Source of the DNA: Treponema sp.
GTDB lineage: Bacteria; Spirochaetota; Spirochaetia; Treponematales; Breznakiellaceae
DNA: 64,000 nt
Direction: 5' to 3'
Assembly: GCA_009781635.1 (NCBI GenBank)
Contig: WQXU01000001.1
Span: 176,705-240,704 of the forward strand
The notes below the pieces were generated by a model, which had not been told where the DNA came from, did not search any database, and saw only the letters and a program-made list of their open reading frames with translations. Positions 43,457 through 52,488 of this stretch are shown here, piece after piece (the first letter of the stretch is position 1; every line of letters starts with the position of its first letter). Both the position numbers and the translations under genes were made by a program.

Positions 43457-44515
43457 CTATACCCACTGACCTCCAAGACAGGGCTTGTAACAGCCATTCG
43501 GCCCGTCATCATGAAGGTAATCCGCATAATTACACAGCCAGCCTCTGGGATTGGACGGCCTTCTTGCGTTATGAAAGCATCTTGCTTCCTGATGTGTAAG
43601 AAATGTTTTCTTTCGTAATTTTTCTTTTGCTTCCGCTGCTGCCGCAAGCGCTTTAACCTTGTCTCTTTCCAGAGCTTCCTTGCGCGCCCTTGCTTCGCTT
43701 ACTTCTTTTTCATGGCGCGCCCTTGCTTCGTTAACTTCTTTTTCATGTACTCTTTGCAGCCGCTGTGATTCTTCCTGCTGCCTTTCATCTTCTAACTTTT
43801 TTGCATGATCTTCTGCTTTTTTTTGTTCCTCTGCGCGGCGCAGAGCTGCGCCATCCATGTTTTTATCAGTCTTTAAGATTGCCGCCATCTTGCTTTCGGA
43901 AAAGCGCCCCATTTTTTTTACCTGAGCCGGAACAGCAGGCCCTATATTTTGCGGAGGGGTGGGAACATTAATTTCAGGGGGAGAGGCATTGATAAGTTCT
44001 TCCAGCTTTTGGAGCTCCGCTTCTATGCTGACTGTTTCCTGAATTGAATCTACAAGCGCCTTTGCGTCAGGGTCTGTCTTTGCAAAGGCCAGCGCTTTTA
44101 CAGCTCCCTCTGTCAGAGGTCTTCCGCATTTAGTGCAAAAATCGAATATGCTCAGGTTGCCGCAGTCCGGGCATTTTATCCCGTCCCTTGGGTTTCCGCA
44201 TTCTGCGCAGAATGTAGCATCTTTTTCCATAAGCGTATAACAGAACTTGCATTGATCATCCAAAAGCCATGCTTTACAGGACTCGCATATATCAGCTTCT
44301 TCTGCTATCTTTGCTCCGCAATTCGGGCAAAAAGACGGCGCTTTAAGGTTGAGGCCGCATTCAGGGCAAAAAACAGCTCCTTCAGGCACTGCAACACCGC
44401 ACTTTGGACACGGATGAGATGCTATTGTAATATTTTCTTCAATAATCTCAACAGGCGCCTGCGGTTGAACGCTTTTTCTTGCTTCCTGCTTTCTGGCTTC
44501 CTGAAAATCAGACAT
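43457..44515 (-). CDS. Multi-zinc-ribbon coiled-coil protein
   Basis: 352 residues and first gene of the operon. Residues about 35-135 contain five zinc-ribbon-type Cys pairs (CPKCG, CPECG, CPNCG, CESCK, CKFC, CAECG, CPDCG, CTKCG). A linker and a long charged coiled coil rich in Glu/Arg/Lys follow. The final 45 residues form a separate Cys/His/Trp-rich module (CFHNARRPSNPRGWLC; CYKPCLGGQWV). The gene begins at the ATG at 44515. Zinc ribbons recur in the AAA and FHA proteins of this operon, suggesting a shared scaffold. Confidence 0.82.
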   Translation of the reverse strand: MSDFQEARKQEARKSVQPQAPVEIIEENITIASHPCPKCGVAVPEGAVFCPECGLNLKAPSFCPNCGAKIAEEADICESCKAWLLDDQCKFCYTLMEKDATFCAECGNPRDGIKCPDCGNLSIFDFCTKCGRPLTEGAVKALAFAKTDPDAKALVDSIQETVSIEAELQKLEELINASPPEINVPTPPQNIGPAVPAQVKKMGRFSESKMAAILKTDKNMDGAALRRAEEQKKAEDHAKKLEDERQQEESQRLQRVHEKEVNEARARHEKEVSEARARKEALERDKVKALAAAAEAKEKLRKKTFLTHQEARCFHNARRPSNPRGWLCNYADYLHDDGPNGCYKPCLGGQWV

Positions 44516-44532
44516 AAAATTTCCCTCGCAAC

Positions 44533-44561
44533 ATTATCACAGAATTTACACGATTTTGCAA
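44533..44561 (-). promoter_or_regulatory. Probable promoter of the kinase/FHA/AAA operon
   Basis: On the minus strand TTGCAA (44561-44556) and GATAAT (44538-44533) are 17 bases apart. Transcription would begin near 44526, about ten bases before the ATG at 44515. GAGGG lies just upstream of the ATG. Readthrough from tRNA-Leu upstream is also possible. Confidence 0.5.
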
Positions 44562-44622
44562 TTAATTTCTGGTTAAAATATGCAAACCTACTAACTTTAG
44601 CAGGTAAAAATCCCTTCTTTTT

Positions 44623-44702
44623 TGCGAGAGGAGGGAGTCGAACCCTCACGCCGAAGCACCAGATCCTAAGTCTGGCGTGTCTGCCAATTCCACCACTCTC
44701 GC
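44623..44702 (-). tRNA. tRNA-Leu (anticodon TAG)
   Basis: On the minus strand the acceptor GCGAGAG pairs with CTCTCGC. The anticodon stem-loop is CCAGA-CTTAGGA-TCTGG, giving TAG, which reads CTA/CTN leucine codons. A class II variable arm (TGCTTCGGCG) and a T-arm (GAGGG-TTCGACT-CCCTC) follow. CCA is not encoded. Confidence 0.93.
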
Positions 44703-44754
44703 GTTATTCTACAGAAAATGTATCAAGTTAACGGTATTTCTGTCAATTATGCAT

Positions 44755-44790
44755 AAAAAAACCTGACTGCCTGTTGAGCAGGCGGTCAGG
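44755..44790 (-). terminator. Rho-independent terminator for the lipoprotein at 44821
   Basis: A 12-bp stem (cctgactgcctg 44762-44773 with caggcggtcagg 44779-44790, one G-T pair) has a five-base loop. On the minus strand it is followed by a run of T (the A run at 44755-44761). It lies 30 bases after the lipoprotein stop. Confidence 0.9.
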
Positions 44791-44820
44791 CCTTAATGTT
44801 AATGAATCAAATTACAGATT

Positions 44821-45573
44821 TTACTGAGCAGGTCCGCCGCTTACGCGCCTTGCTGTTACAGGGCCGTATGAAGCGAAAGCCGGTAAATCAAAACCGGAAC
44901 CTGTTGAGACAACATTTAACGCCGGGTTTGAAACGTGATGAAGCGTAACATTTCTGATTAACTGGGTTATAGCAGTGAGTCTTGCATCATCCTGACCTGT
45001 AATACCAAGGGCAAAGTAGAAAATTCCTGTCGCATTACGTGCCGGAATGTTTATTCTGTTAAATTGACCGTGGGATCTGTCTCCAGAAATGTCATATTCA
45101 TAGGTAAACCATTCATTGGGAACAGCGCCCAGTGATTCCCATGTTTCTGATGCATTATAGATAATTCTATGCGCAAAATTTTCATCAAAAGCAAGTGTTA
45201 TATAGTGAAGAGCAACTACAGGAACAATATCATCTGCAGCTTCATCAAAAACATAATCGACTCCTTCTATGAATAACTCTTCTTCTGTTCTGTAATTACC
45301 GTAAACACGCATTGAGCCGCTGCGCAGAGGCCTTCCAATGTTAGCTTCGTCTACAAGGTATTCAGCCGTGATTTTGTTGTAATTACCCCATGTCTGCCCG
45401 GGGGGAAGATCAAAGCGATAAATTGCCTGCGCCGCATTACCAAGTGTAAGCCTTTCTGTTCCCGGAGGTGGCGGAGGTAATTCCGCTTCTTTTGAACTGC
45501 CGCCTGGAGTGGCACATGCTGACATGATAACCGCTATTATCAAAGCGATTAATACAAAATTCCATTTCTTCAT
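44821..45573 (-). CDS. Lipoprotein of unknown function
   Basis: 250 residues. The signal peptide MKKWNFVLIALIIAVIMSAC ends in a lipobox Cys20. A Pro-rich linker (ELPPPPPGTERL) leads to a beta-rich domain with Gly/Asn/Tyr-rich strands. I take the ATG at 45573 because GAGGAG precedes it; a frame start five codons upstream lacks support. No catalytic motif is visible. The gene is probably monocistronic, with a strong terminator and a tRNA on each side. A jelly-roll type surface protein is the most I would infer. Confidence 0.78.
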   Translation of the reverse strand: MKKWNFVLIALIIAVIMSACATPGGSSKEAELPPPPPGTERLTLGNAAQAIYRFDLPPGQTWGNYNKITAEYLVDEANIGRPLRSGSMRVYGNYRTEEELFIEGVDYVFDEAADDIVPVVALHYITLAFDENFAHRIIYNASETWESLGAVPNEWFTYEYDISGDRSHGQFNRINIPARNATGIFYFALGITGQDDARLTAITQLIRNVTLHHVSNPALNVVSTGSGFDLPAFASYGPVTARRVSGGPAQ

Positions 45574-45659
45574 CTTATAACTCCTCAAAATTATTTTATA
45601 TCAATACATGGTATCATAATCCCGGGATTTTGACAATAATCAACATACTCAATGGCTAC

Positions 45660-45689
45660 TTGACACAGATCGCCTCAAGTTATTATAGT
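45660..45689 (+). promoter_or_regulatory. Promoter for tRNA-Lys and possibly tig-clpP-clpX-lon
   Basis: TTGACA at 45660-45665 and TATAGT at 45684-45689 are separated by 18 bases. The start would fall a few bases before the tRNA at 45701. No other strong promoter is visible before tig. Confidence 0.65.
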
Positions 45690-45700
45690 AAAAATGCATA

Positions 45701-45773
45701 GGACCGCTAGCTCAGCTGGTAGAGCAGCAGACTCTTAATCTGCGGGTCGGAAGTTCGATCCTTCCGCGGTTCA
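45701..45773 (+). tRNA. tRNA-Lys (anticodon CTT)
   Basis: 73 bases. The acceptor GGACCGC pairs with GCGGTTC (one G-T), the D-arm is GCTC/GAGC, the anticodon arm GCAGA-CTCTTAA-TCTGC gives CTT, and the T-arm is GGAAG-TTCGATC-CTTCC. Lysine AAG codons are read. CCA is not encoded. The tig start lies 85 bases downstream. Confidence 0.93.
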
Positions 45774-45789
45774 GAGGGATCGGGGCGCT

Positions 45790-45830
45790 GCAAGGGGCCT
45801 TCGGAGAGGCAATATAGCCTTTCCTGTTGC
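45790..45830 (+). other. Structured RNA leader between tRNA-Lys and tig
   Basis: ggagaggc (45803-45810) and gcctttcc (45817-45824) form an 8-bp stem with one G-T and a loop aatata. A further gcaa/ttgc pair (45790-45793 / 45827-45830) could close it. It may be a processing signal for a tRNA-mRNA transcript. Confidence 0.4.
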
Positions 45831-45858
45831 GTGCAAGTTTAATTCAAAGAGGAAAATT

Positions 45859-47208
45859 GTGGCTGTCAATAAAGAAATAAAGCGACTTGATAAATCAAAT
45901 GTTCAGTTAAATGTCACTGTCCCAAAAGAAGATGTCATCCTGCAGTACAATGAAATGATCAGGGAATATACCAAAAACATGCAATTGCCCGGCTTCCGGA
46001 AGGGGAAAGTTCCAAGAGAAGTGCTGGAACGCAAGTTCGCAGATGCTCTTAAAGGGGAAGCAATGGGCCGTATTTTGGAATCCGCCTTGCAGGACATCTT
46101 TAAAAGTGAGAGCCTTCCCAGAAATGAAAAGCCTCTGCCCTATTCCACTCCGGAACTTCAGGGGGAGCCCAAACTCGATCTTGATAACGATCTTGAGTTT
46201 TCCGTTATCTACGATGTTCTTCCCGATGTAAAGATCGGCCAGTGGAAGGGGCTTAAGGTTGAATATCCGTATGCGGAAATTGACAAAAAAGATATCGAAA
46301 AAGAACTTGAGGAAATCCGCGACAGAAACGCCATCGTTATGGATCGCGATGACAGCGCATCTGCAATAAAGGGCGATGTTGTTACAATAGATTATATTAT
46401 TTTTAACGAAGACGGCCAGACTCCTTCAAGCATACAGCGCAAGGACTTTGCATTTACGCTTGGAGCAAACACCAATGTTTACCAGTTTGATGATGACATA
46501 ACAGGAATGAAAAAGGGTGAAACAAAAGATTTCAGCAAAAAATTTGCAGATGACTTTTTTGAACCCACACTGGCAGGGCAGACAAGAAAAGTGCAGGTAA
46601 CGCTTGCCTTGTTAAAAGAGAAAAAACTCCCGGATTTGGACGATGATTTGGCGCAGGATGTCGATGAGAAGTTTAAAACACTTGACGACTTAAAAAATAG
46701 TATCAGGGAAAAACTTGAAAAACAGCTTGAGCACAGGTTAAGAGAAAGAAAATTAAACGAACTTTTAAAGAAAATAATGGAAAATACTCCTGTTACAATT
46801 CCCGAATCAATGATCAAGGCGGAACTTGAAGGCCGCTGGCGGCGGCTTGCCCGTTATTACAACACCAGCATGGAATCAATTCAGCAGATGATGGCTATCG
46901 GGGAAAAAGACAGTGAATGGCGCAGCAGTGCGGAAAAAGCTCTTCATTCACGCCTCATTATAGAAACATTAATCGAAGAACAAAAAATCGAAGCAACTGA
47001 TGAAGATGTAGAGAAGGAATTTGAATCCATTGCATCTGCAAACGGCGCTGCAATCGATGAAATTAAAAAACATTACAACGAGGACGCTGTCTTCTATCTG
47101 AAAGAAGACATCAGAGAAAAGAAAATTACCGACATGCTGTTTACAGAAAATAACTTAAAACCGGGAAAAAAGGAGAATTATCTGGATTACATGACAGATA
47201 ATGGTTAA
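45859..47208 (+). CDS. tig: Trigger factor
   Basis: Ribosome-associated chaperone and peptidyl-prolyl isomerase. The N-terminal ribosome-binding loop GFRKGKVPREVLE is intact, the FKBP-like domain runs from about 160 to 250, and the helical C-terminal arms follow. 449 residues is typical. The start is a GTG at 45859 preceded by AGAGGAAA; no ATG is available. It is first in tig-clpP-clpX-lon, as in many bacteria, linking nascent-chain folding with protein degradation. Confidence 0.95.
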   Translation: MAVNKEIKRLDKSNVQLNVTVPKEDVILQYNEMIREYTKNMQLPGFRKGKVPREVLERKFADALKGEAMGRILESALQDIFKSESLPRNEKPLPYSTPELQGEPKLDLDNDLEFSVIYDVLPDVKIGQWKGLKVEYPYAEIDKKDIEKELEEIRDRNAIVMDRDDSASAIKGDVVTIDYIIFNEDGQTPSSIQRKDFAFTLGANTNVYQFDDDITGMKKGETKDFSKKFADDFFEPTLAGQTRKVQVTLALLKEKKLPDLDDDLAQDVDEKFKTLDDLKNSIREKLEKQLEHRLRERKLNELLKKIMENTPVTIPESMIKAELEGRWRRLARYYNTSMESIQQMMAIGEKDSEWRSSAEKALHSRLIIETLIEEQKIEATDEDVEKEFESIASANGAAIDEIKKHYNEDAVFYLKEDIREKKITDMLFTENNLKPGKKENYLDYMTDNG

Positions 47209-47231
47209 ATTAGTTATATGGATGTATTAAA

Positions 47232-47834
47232 ATGAGTAATCTGGTTCCAATCGTAGTTGAACAGACAGGGATGGGGGAACGTTCATACGATATTTTTTCC
47301 CGCCTTTTAAAAGATCGAATTATTTTTTTGGACGGCGATATAAATGATGTTTCCGCAGATCTTGTTGTTGCGCAGCTTTTATTTCTGGACGGCCAGGATA
47401 CGGAAAAAGACATAAATCTTTACATTAACTCCCCGGGCGGCTCTGTTACAGCAGGACTTGCAATTTATGACACTATTCAACATGTAAAATCCGATGTGCA
47501 GACTATTTGTCTTGGGCAGGCAGCCAGCATGGCCGCTTTAATTTTAACAGCGGGTACTCAAGGCAAGCGCATGGTTCTTCCTTCGTCCAGAGTGCTTATT
47601 CATCAGCCCTGGGGCGGCGCACATGGACAGGCGCGTGATATTGGAATTCAATCAAAGGAAATAGTAAGGCTTAAAAAACTTATAATTGAGTATTTTGCAG
47701 CTCACTGCAAAAAAACTACAGAACAGGTTTCTCTCGATATGGAAAGGGATTTTTTTATGTCCGCACAGGATGCGGTTGAATACGGCATTGCCGATTCAAT
47801 ACTGAAGAGGGAAAAAAATGGCACGCCTTCGTAA
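47232..47834 (+). CDS. clpP: ATP-dependent Clp protease proteolytic subunit
   Basis: Serine protease that forms the ClpP barrel and degrades proteins fed by ClpX. The catalytic triad is visible: S99 in GQAASMAA, H124 in [10 protein letters not shown] and D173 in DMERDFF. 200 residues, full length. The ATG lies 23 bases after the tig stop. The 3' end overlaps clpX by 17 bases, in a different frame, so the two subunits are translationally coupled. Confidence 0.97.
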   Translation: MSNLVPIVVEQTGMGERSYDIFSRLLKDRIIFLDGDINDVSADLVVAQLLFLDGQDTEKDINLYINSPGGSVTAGLAIYDTIQHVKSDVQTICLGQAASMAALILTAGTQGKRMVLPSSRVLIHQPWGGAHGQARDIGIQSKEIVRLKKLIIEYFAAHCKKTTEQVSLDMERDFFMSAQDAVEYGIADSILKREKNGTPS

Positions 47835-49089
47835 CGGACCTGAAGTTTTTGAAAGAGTCTGCTCTTTCTGCGGAAAAAGCGCGGACATGGCGCGCCGTCT
47901 TATAGCGGGCCCCAATGATGTTTTTATATGCGATGAATGCATAGAAGTATGTAAAAAGATCTTAAGCGAGGAAGAGCATGAGCTTACATCGCATTTTACA
48001 GGAGATATTCCAACTCCAAGAGAAATAAAAAATTACCTTGATCTCTTTGTTATTGGACAGGATAATGCAAAAAAAGCGCTTTCGGTTGCTGTTTATAACC
48101 ATTATAAAAGAATCACAAACCCTTCCAAAGATAAAGAAAAAGATGCAGATGAAGTTGAAATTGAAAAATCAAATGTTCTTTTAATCGGCCCTACAGGAAC
48201 TGGAAAAACACTGCTTGCAAAAATCCTTGCAAAAAAATTAAAAGTGCCCTTTGCAATAGTGGACGCAACAACTCTTACCGAAGCCGGTTATGTAGGTGAA
48301 GATGTAGAAAATATTCTTCTTAAACTGATACAAAGCGCAGGAGGAAATATCTCCGCCGCCGAAAGAGGAATTGTATACATCGACGAAATTGACAAGATTG
48401 CCCGCAAGGGTGAAAATATCTCGATAACCCGCGATGTTTCAGGCGAGGGCGTCCAGCAGGCGCTTTTAAAAATAATCGAAGGAACATATGCCTCAGTGCC
48501 GCCTCAGGGCGGGAGAAAACATCCCAATCAGGAAATGATACGCATAGACACTACTAATATTCTTTTTATATGCGGCGGCGCTTTTGTCGGTCTTGATAAA
48601 CTTATTTCGCGCCGTGTTGTTCAGCACCCTCTTGGTTTTGGCTCTGAAACAGGCAGAGGAGAAAAGTCCCTGAAAGAACTTTACGATAACCTGCACCCGG
48701 ATGATTTAATCCAATTCGGCATGATCCCTGAGTTTATCGGAAGGCTTCCTATTACTGTCGGGCTTGAGGAATTAAAGCGCGAAGATTTAAAACGCATAAT
48801 AACAGAGCCGCGCAATGCCATAGTCCGCCAATACCAGGCCTCCCTTGCATATGATGATGTAAAACTTGAATTTACAGAAAAGGCAATTGACGCAATTGCA
48901 GACAAGGCAATAAAGCAGAAAACCGGCGCAAGGGGATTGCGCGCCATTGTAGAAAGATTAATGACAGACATCATGTTCGACATTCCGTCGATTGACGGCG
49001 ACAAACAGGTAATCATCACGCATGACACAGTTGAGAAATCCGAGCCGCCGCAGATTATATATCCGGAGCAGAATCAAAAAAGCGCGTAA
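47818..49089 (+). CDS. clpX: ATP-dependent Clp protease ATP-binding subunit ClpX
   Basis: Unfoldase of ClpXP. The N-terminal four-Cys zinc domain is CSFC (C15/C18) with CDEC (C38/C41), typical of ClpX. Walker A is GPTGTGKT, Walker B is IVYIDEID, the pore loop is GYVGEDVE, and the ClpP-docking IGF-type loop appears as HPLGFGSE. 423 residues. It overlaps clpP by 17 bases. The C-terminal tail (QNQKSA) is short. Confidence 0.97.
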   Translation: MARLRNGPEVFERVCSFCGKSADMARRLIAGPNDVFICDECIEVCKKILSEEEHELTSHFTGDIPTPREIKNYLDLFVIGQDNAKKALSVAVYNHYKRITNPSKDKEKDADEVEIEKSNVLLIGPTGTGKTLLAKILAKKLKVPFAIVDATTLTEAGYVGEDVENILLKLIQSAGGNISAAERGIVYIDEIDKIARKGENISITRDVSGEGVQQALLKIIEGTYASVPPQGGRKHPNQEMIRIDTTNILFICGGAFVGLDKLISRRVVQHPLGFGSETGRGEKSLKELYDNLHPDDLIQFGMIPEFIGRLPITVGLEELKREDLKRIITEPRNAIVRQYQASLAYDDVKLEFTEKAIDAIADKAIKQKTGARGLRAIVERLMTDIMFDIPSIDGDKQVIITHDTVEKSEPPQIIYPEQNQKSA

Positions 49090-49119
49090 CGCTTGTAATC
49101 ATTGGATGAGGGTTTCCTC

Positions 49120-51675
49120 TTGAAAAAAAAAGCCGCAGACAAAAAGAATATTATAGGAGATTTTTTTTCCAGAATACGCAGGAAAAATCAGCTTTTTTAT
49201 GATTACAACAGTACGGAAGAACTTTTAACAGAAGATTTTCCGCTGCTCCCTCTTCGCGATCTTGTGCTTTTTCCCCAGACCATGGTTCCGATTTTCATTA
49301 CATACAAGCCCGGTATTGCGGCTCTTGAAGAAGCAATAAAAAGGGATAACCGTCTCTTTGCGGCATGTCTTAAGAAAAATGAATCGCGCCTTTCCCCGGA
49401 TGAGCCCTATCCCATCGGCACTGTAGCAAGAATAATATCCCATTTAAAACTGCCGGATAATACCTTTCGTGTAGTATTCCAGTGCGAATACAGGGGAATA
49501 ATCCTGTCAACAAATTATCAGGGTAATTATACACTGGCAAAAGTTGAACCATTAAAAACTATTGGACTTAATACGCCTCTGGATGTAGAAGACATAGGTT
49601 TGATGCGCAGCGTTCAAAAAGCATTCTCCCAATATTCAGATTATTCAGGGAAGATAGGCCCCGATACTCTTTCTGCCGTAGAAAAGTCAGAAGACCCGGA
49701 GCGCCTTGCAAATCTTGTATGTAATGCAGTCAATATAAAATCTGAAACAAAAATCGAGCTTTTGGAATATACGGACACAAGGGAAAGATATCTTGCGATC
49801 CTTGAAATGCTGGAAAAAGAAAATGAAATTTACGGCATTCAGAAAAATATTTCCGGCAAAGTAAGAAGAAAGATGGATAAACGCCATCGTGAATACATTC
49901 TTAATGAACAGTTAAGGGAAATTAACAAGGAACTTGGCAAAGACAAAATAGAAGATGAATTTGCCATTCTTGAAAAACGCATCGCCGAAAAAAATCCGCC
50001 TGATGAGGTAACAGAAAGAGCCGACAAGGAATTAAAACGCCTGAGAAAACTGCAGCCTCTGTCTCCTGAAGCAGGTGTCCTGCGCGGCTACCTTGAATGG
50101 ATTGCAGATCTTCCGTGGAGTGATTTTTCGGTTGATTCAGGCGATCTTGGCGAAGCTGAAAAAATTCTTGATGAAGATCATTTCGGAATGAAAAAGGCAA
50201 AAGACCGCATTATCGAGTTTATCGCAGTAAGGCAGCTTTTAAGCGGAGAGACTGAAGCCAAAGAAGCGCCTGACGCAGATGAGCCTTCTTTACCTGCGCA
50301 GACTGATACAGATGAAATCCAGCATCCGGTTTCTGTTCCCATATCAATGAAGGGCCCTATTCTCTGTTTTGTAGGTCCGCCCGGCACGGGAAAAACAAGC
50401 CTTGGAAAATCTGTTGCGCGCGCTTTGGGACGCAGCTTTGTACGGATATCTTTGGGCGGCGTGCGTGACGAAGCTGAAATCCGCGGGCACCGCAAAACTT
50501 ATGTAGGCGCGCTTCCCGGTAAAATAATTCAATCCATGCGCAAGGCAGGAACTGTAAACCCTGTCTTTTTACTTGATGAAATTGATAAACTTTCACACGA
50601 TTTCCGGGGCGATCCCGCATCTGCGCTTTTGGAAGTATTAGACCCCGAACAAAATTCGACATTTGTGGATCACTATCTTGAAGTTCAATACGATCTTTCC
50701 AAGGTTATGTTTCTTACAACTGCAAATTCGCTTCATTCCATTCCGTATCCGCTTTTGGACCGCATGGAAATAATCGAAGTGCCCGGATACGGTGAAAATG
50801 AAAAACTTAGTATTGCAAAACAGTTTTTGGTTCCAAAAGAGTTACGCGACAACGGACTTTCTTCGGCAAACATTACATTCAGGGATGATACATTAAAGGA
50901 TATTATCCGTTATTGGACGATGGAGTCCGGCGTAAGAAACCTTGAACGTGAAACAGCGCGCTGCATAAGGCGAATTGCACGTGACGCTGTAAATAAAGGC
51001 TACGGAAAGGAAAAACCCGTTTCCAGTTTTAATAAAACTATAAAACCTGAAAACCTGGAAAAACTGCTCGGCAGGAAAAAATACAAACGCGATGTTGTAT
51101 ACAGGGAAGCCCGTGTCGGCGTAACCTACGGGCTTGCGTGGACTGAATACGGCGGAACCATAATGCCTGTGGAAACAATCCGCTATGACGGAAGCGGAGA
51201 GCTTCTTATAACCGGAAACCTTGGAGATGTTATGAAGGAAAGCGCGCGCATTGCCCTTTCCTACCTTCGCAGCTCTGCCGGTAACTATAATTTTGATGTA
51301 AAAGCGCTTGCAAAATCAGATTTTCACATTCATGTCCCTGAAGGCGCAATTCCCAAGGACGGCCCTTCTGCGGGCATCACTTTGGCATCGTCATTACTGT
51401 CAACTCTCTGTAAAACTCCTCCCCTGCCCTGTATAGCAATGACAGGCGAGCTGACGCTTACAGGCAGAATCCTTCCAATTGGCGGGCTAAAAGAGAAACT
51501 TCTTGCCGCTATCAGAACCGGTATGGAAAAGGCAATTTTACCAAATGATAACAAGGACAACTACAACGAGCTTGACAAGGATATCCGCTCTTCCATTAAA
51601 GTGGAATTCGCAGAAACTGCCGCAGATGTTTTTAAACTGCTTTTTGATTCTGCCATTCTAAAGAAAACAAATTAG
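49120..51675 (+). CDS. lon: ATP-dependent protease La (Lon)
   Basis: 851 residues from the TTG at 49120, with a GAGGG ribosome site; a longer frame starts at TTG 49102 and lacks one. The N-terminal substrate-binding domain (FPLLPLRDLVLFPQTMVPIF), AAA+ domain (Walker A GPPGTGKTSLG; VFLLDEIDKLSHDF) and C-terminal protease domain are all present. The catalytic Ser is in KDGPSAGITLASS and the Lys in GGLKEKLLAA. A charged Glu/Asp-rich insert (EAKEAPDADEPSLPAQTDTD) interrupts the AAA module before Walker A. It degrades misfolded and regulatory proteins. Confidence 0.94.
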   Translation: MKKKAADKKNIIGDFFSRIRRKNQLFYDYNSTEELLTEDFPLLPLRDLVLFPQTMVPIFITYKPGIAALEEAIKRDNRLFAACLKKNESRLSPDEPYPIGTVARIISHLKLPDNTFRVVFQCEYRGIILSTNYQGNYTLAKVEPLKTIGLNTPLDVEDIGLMRSVQKAFSQYSDYSGKIGPDTLSAVEKSEDPERLANLVCNAVNIKSETKIELLEYTDTRERYLAILEMLEKENEIYGIQKNISGKVRRKMDKRHREYILNEQLREINKELGKDKIEDEFAILEKRIAEKNPPDEVTERADKELKRLRKLQPLSPEAGVLRGYLEWIADLPWSDFSVDSGDLGEAEKILDEDHFGMKKAKDRIIEFIAVRQLLSGETEAKEAPDADEPSLPAQTDTDEIQHPVSVPISMKGPILCFVGPPGTGKTSLGKSVARALGRSFVRISLGGVRDEAEIRGHRKTYVGALPGKIIQSMRKAGTVNPVFLLDEIDKLSHDFRGDPASALLEVLDPEQNSTFVDHYLEVQYDLSKVMFLTTANSLHSIPYPLLDRMEIIEVPGYGENEKLSIAKQFLVPKELRDNGLSSANITFRDDTLKDIIRYWTMESGVRNLERETARCIRRIARDAVNKGYGKEKPVSSFNKTIKPENLEKLLGRKKYKRDVVYREARVGVTYGLAWTEYGGTIMPVETIRYDGSGELLITGNLGDVMKESARIALSYLRSSAGNYNFDVKALAKSDFHIHVPEGAIPKDGPSAGITLASSLLSTLCKTPPLPCIAMTGELTLTGRILPIGGLKEKLLAAIRTGMEKAILPNDNKDNYNELDKDIRSSIKVEFAETAADVFKLLFDSAILKKTN

Positions 51676-51778
51676 TACCTTGTAATAATAAATACATTAC
51701 AAAATATTATTCTCAAAGAGGCGCAGGGACGCAGAGTTTAAATCCAATTTTTTATGATCCCTGAAATTATTTGAGATT

Positions 51779-51818
51779 TCCCAGGTTTAAATGGGATAAA
51801 ATTATTAAATCCCTGGGA
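51779..51818. other. Inverted repeat downstream of lon
   Basis: tcccaggtttaa (51779-51790) and ttaaatccctggga (51805-51818) form a stem with a two-base bulge around a 14-base loop. It lies 104 bases after lon and has no T run. The gap 51676-51904 contains nothing else that I can support. Confidence 0.45.
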
Positions 51819-51904
51819 TATATGAGCCTTGATTATATATTTTAATTATTCCATAATATTCTGATGAAACGCAGTTTCAGCTTTGATTCTTAAACGGAGT
51901 TATT

Positions 51905-52483
51905 ATGAAATACGATGTAATTTTAGCGGGAGTCGGGGGCCAGGGTGTTTTATCCGTAGCCACCATTATTGCCCATGCAGCAATCAGCGACGGATTTGAG
52001 GTGCGCCAGTCTGAGGTGCACGGTATGGCGCAGAGGGGGGGACAGGTTATCTCCCATATGCGTATTTCGGATAAGAAAATCGCAAGCGATCTTGTTCCCA
52101 AGGGCGGCGCGGATATGATTATTGCCATGGAAGTGCTTGAGGGTTTGCGTTATATTCCGTATCTGAAACCTGACGGAATCCTTGTTACCTCTTCAGAATC
52201 ATTTATAAATATGCCGAATTATCCGGATGCCGGCGTTCTTCATTCCGCTGTAAAGAAAATACCCAAGTGGCGGCTTGTAAAAACGGCAGACCTTGCCAAA
52301 GAAGCAGGACTTGCAAAAGCAGCCAATACCGTTATGATAGGCGCTGCATCAAACTTCCTGCCTGTTAAAGGCCAGACTCTGGAAAAAATTATAGCCGATA
52401 CTTTTGCAAAAAAAGACGCGCAGACAGTTGCAGCAAACACCAAAGCTTTCAAACTTGGACAAGCCGCGGCAAAAACAGGATGA
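51905..52483 (+). CDS. iorB: Indolepyruvate ferredoxin oxidoreductase beta subunit
   Basis: 192 residues. The N-terminal GVGGQGVLSVATIIAHAA is the hallmark of the gamma-type domain of 2-oxoacid:ferredoxin oxidoreductases, followed by SEVHGMAQRGGQVISHMR. The complex oxidises aryl pyruvates from aromatic amino acids to aryl-CoA with ferredoxin. The large alpha subunit gene (iorA) is not in this window and is normally adjacent. It is followed after five bases by a paaK gene, which supports aromatic amino acid use. Confidence 0.9.
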   Translation: MKYDVILAGVGGQGVLSVATIIAHAAISDGFEVRQSEVHGMAQRGGQVISHMRISDKKIASDLVPKGGADMIIAMEVLEGLRYIPYLKPDGILVTSSESFINMPNYPDAGVLHSAVKKIPKWRLVKTADLAKEAGLAKAANTVMIGAASNFLPVKGQTLEKIIADTFAKKDAQTVAANTKAFKLGQAAAKTG

Positions 52484-52488
52484 GTTAA

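Noticed and set aside
34557..44515. T6SS or ESX-type secretion locus
   Set aside because: No secretion, needle or EccC-type ATPase gene is present; only the signalling parts resemble those systems.
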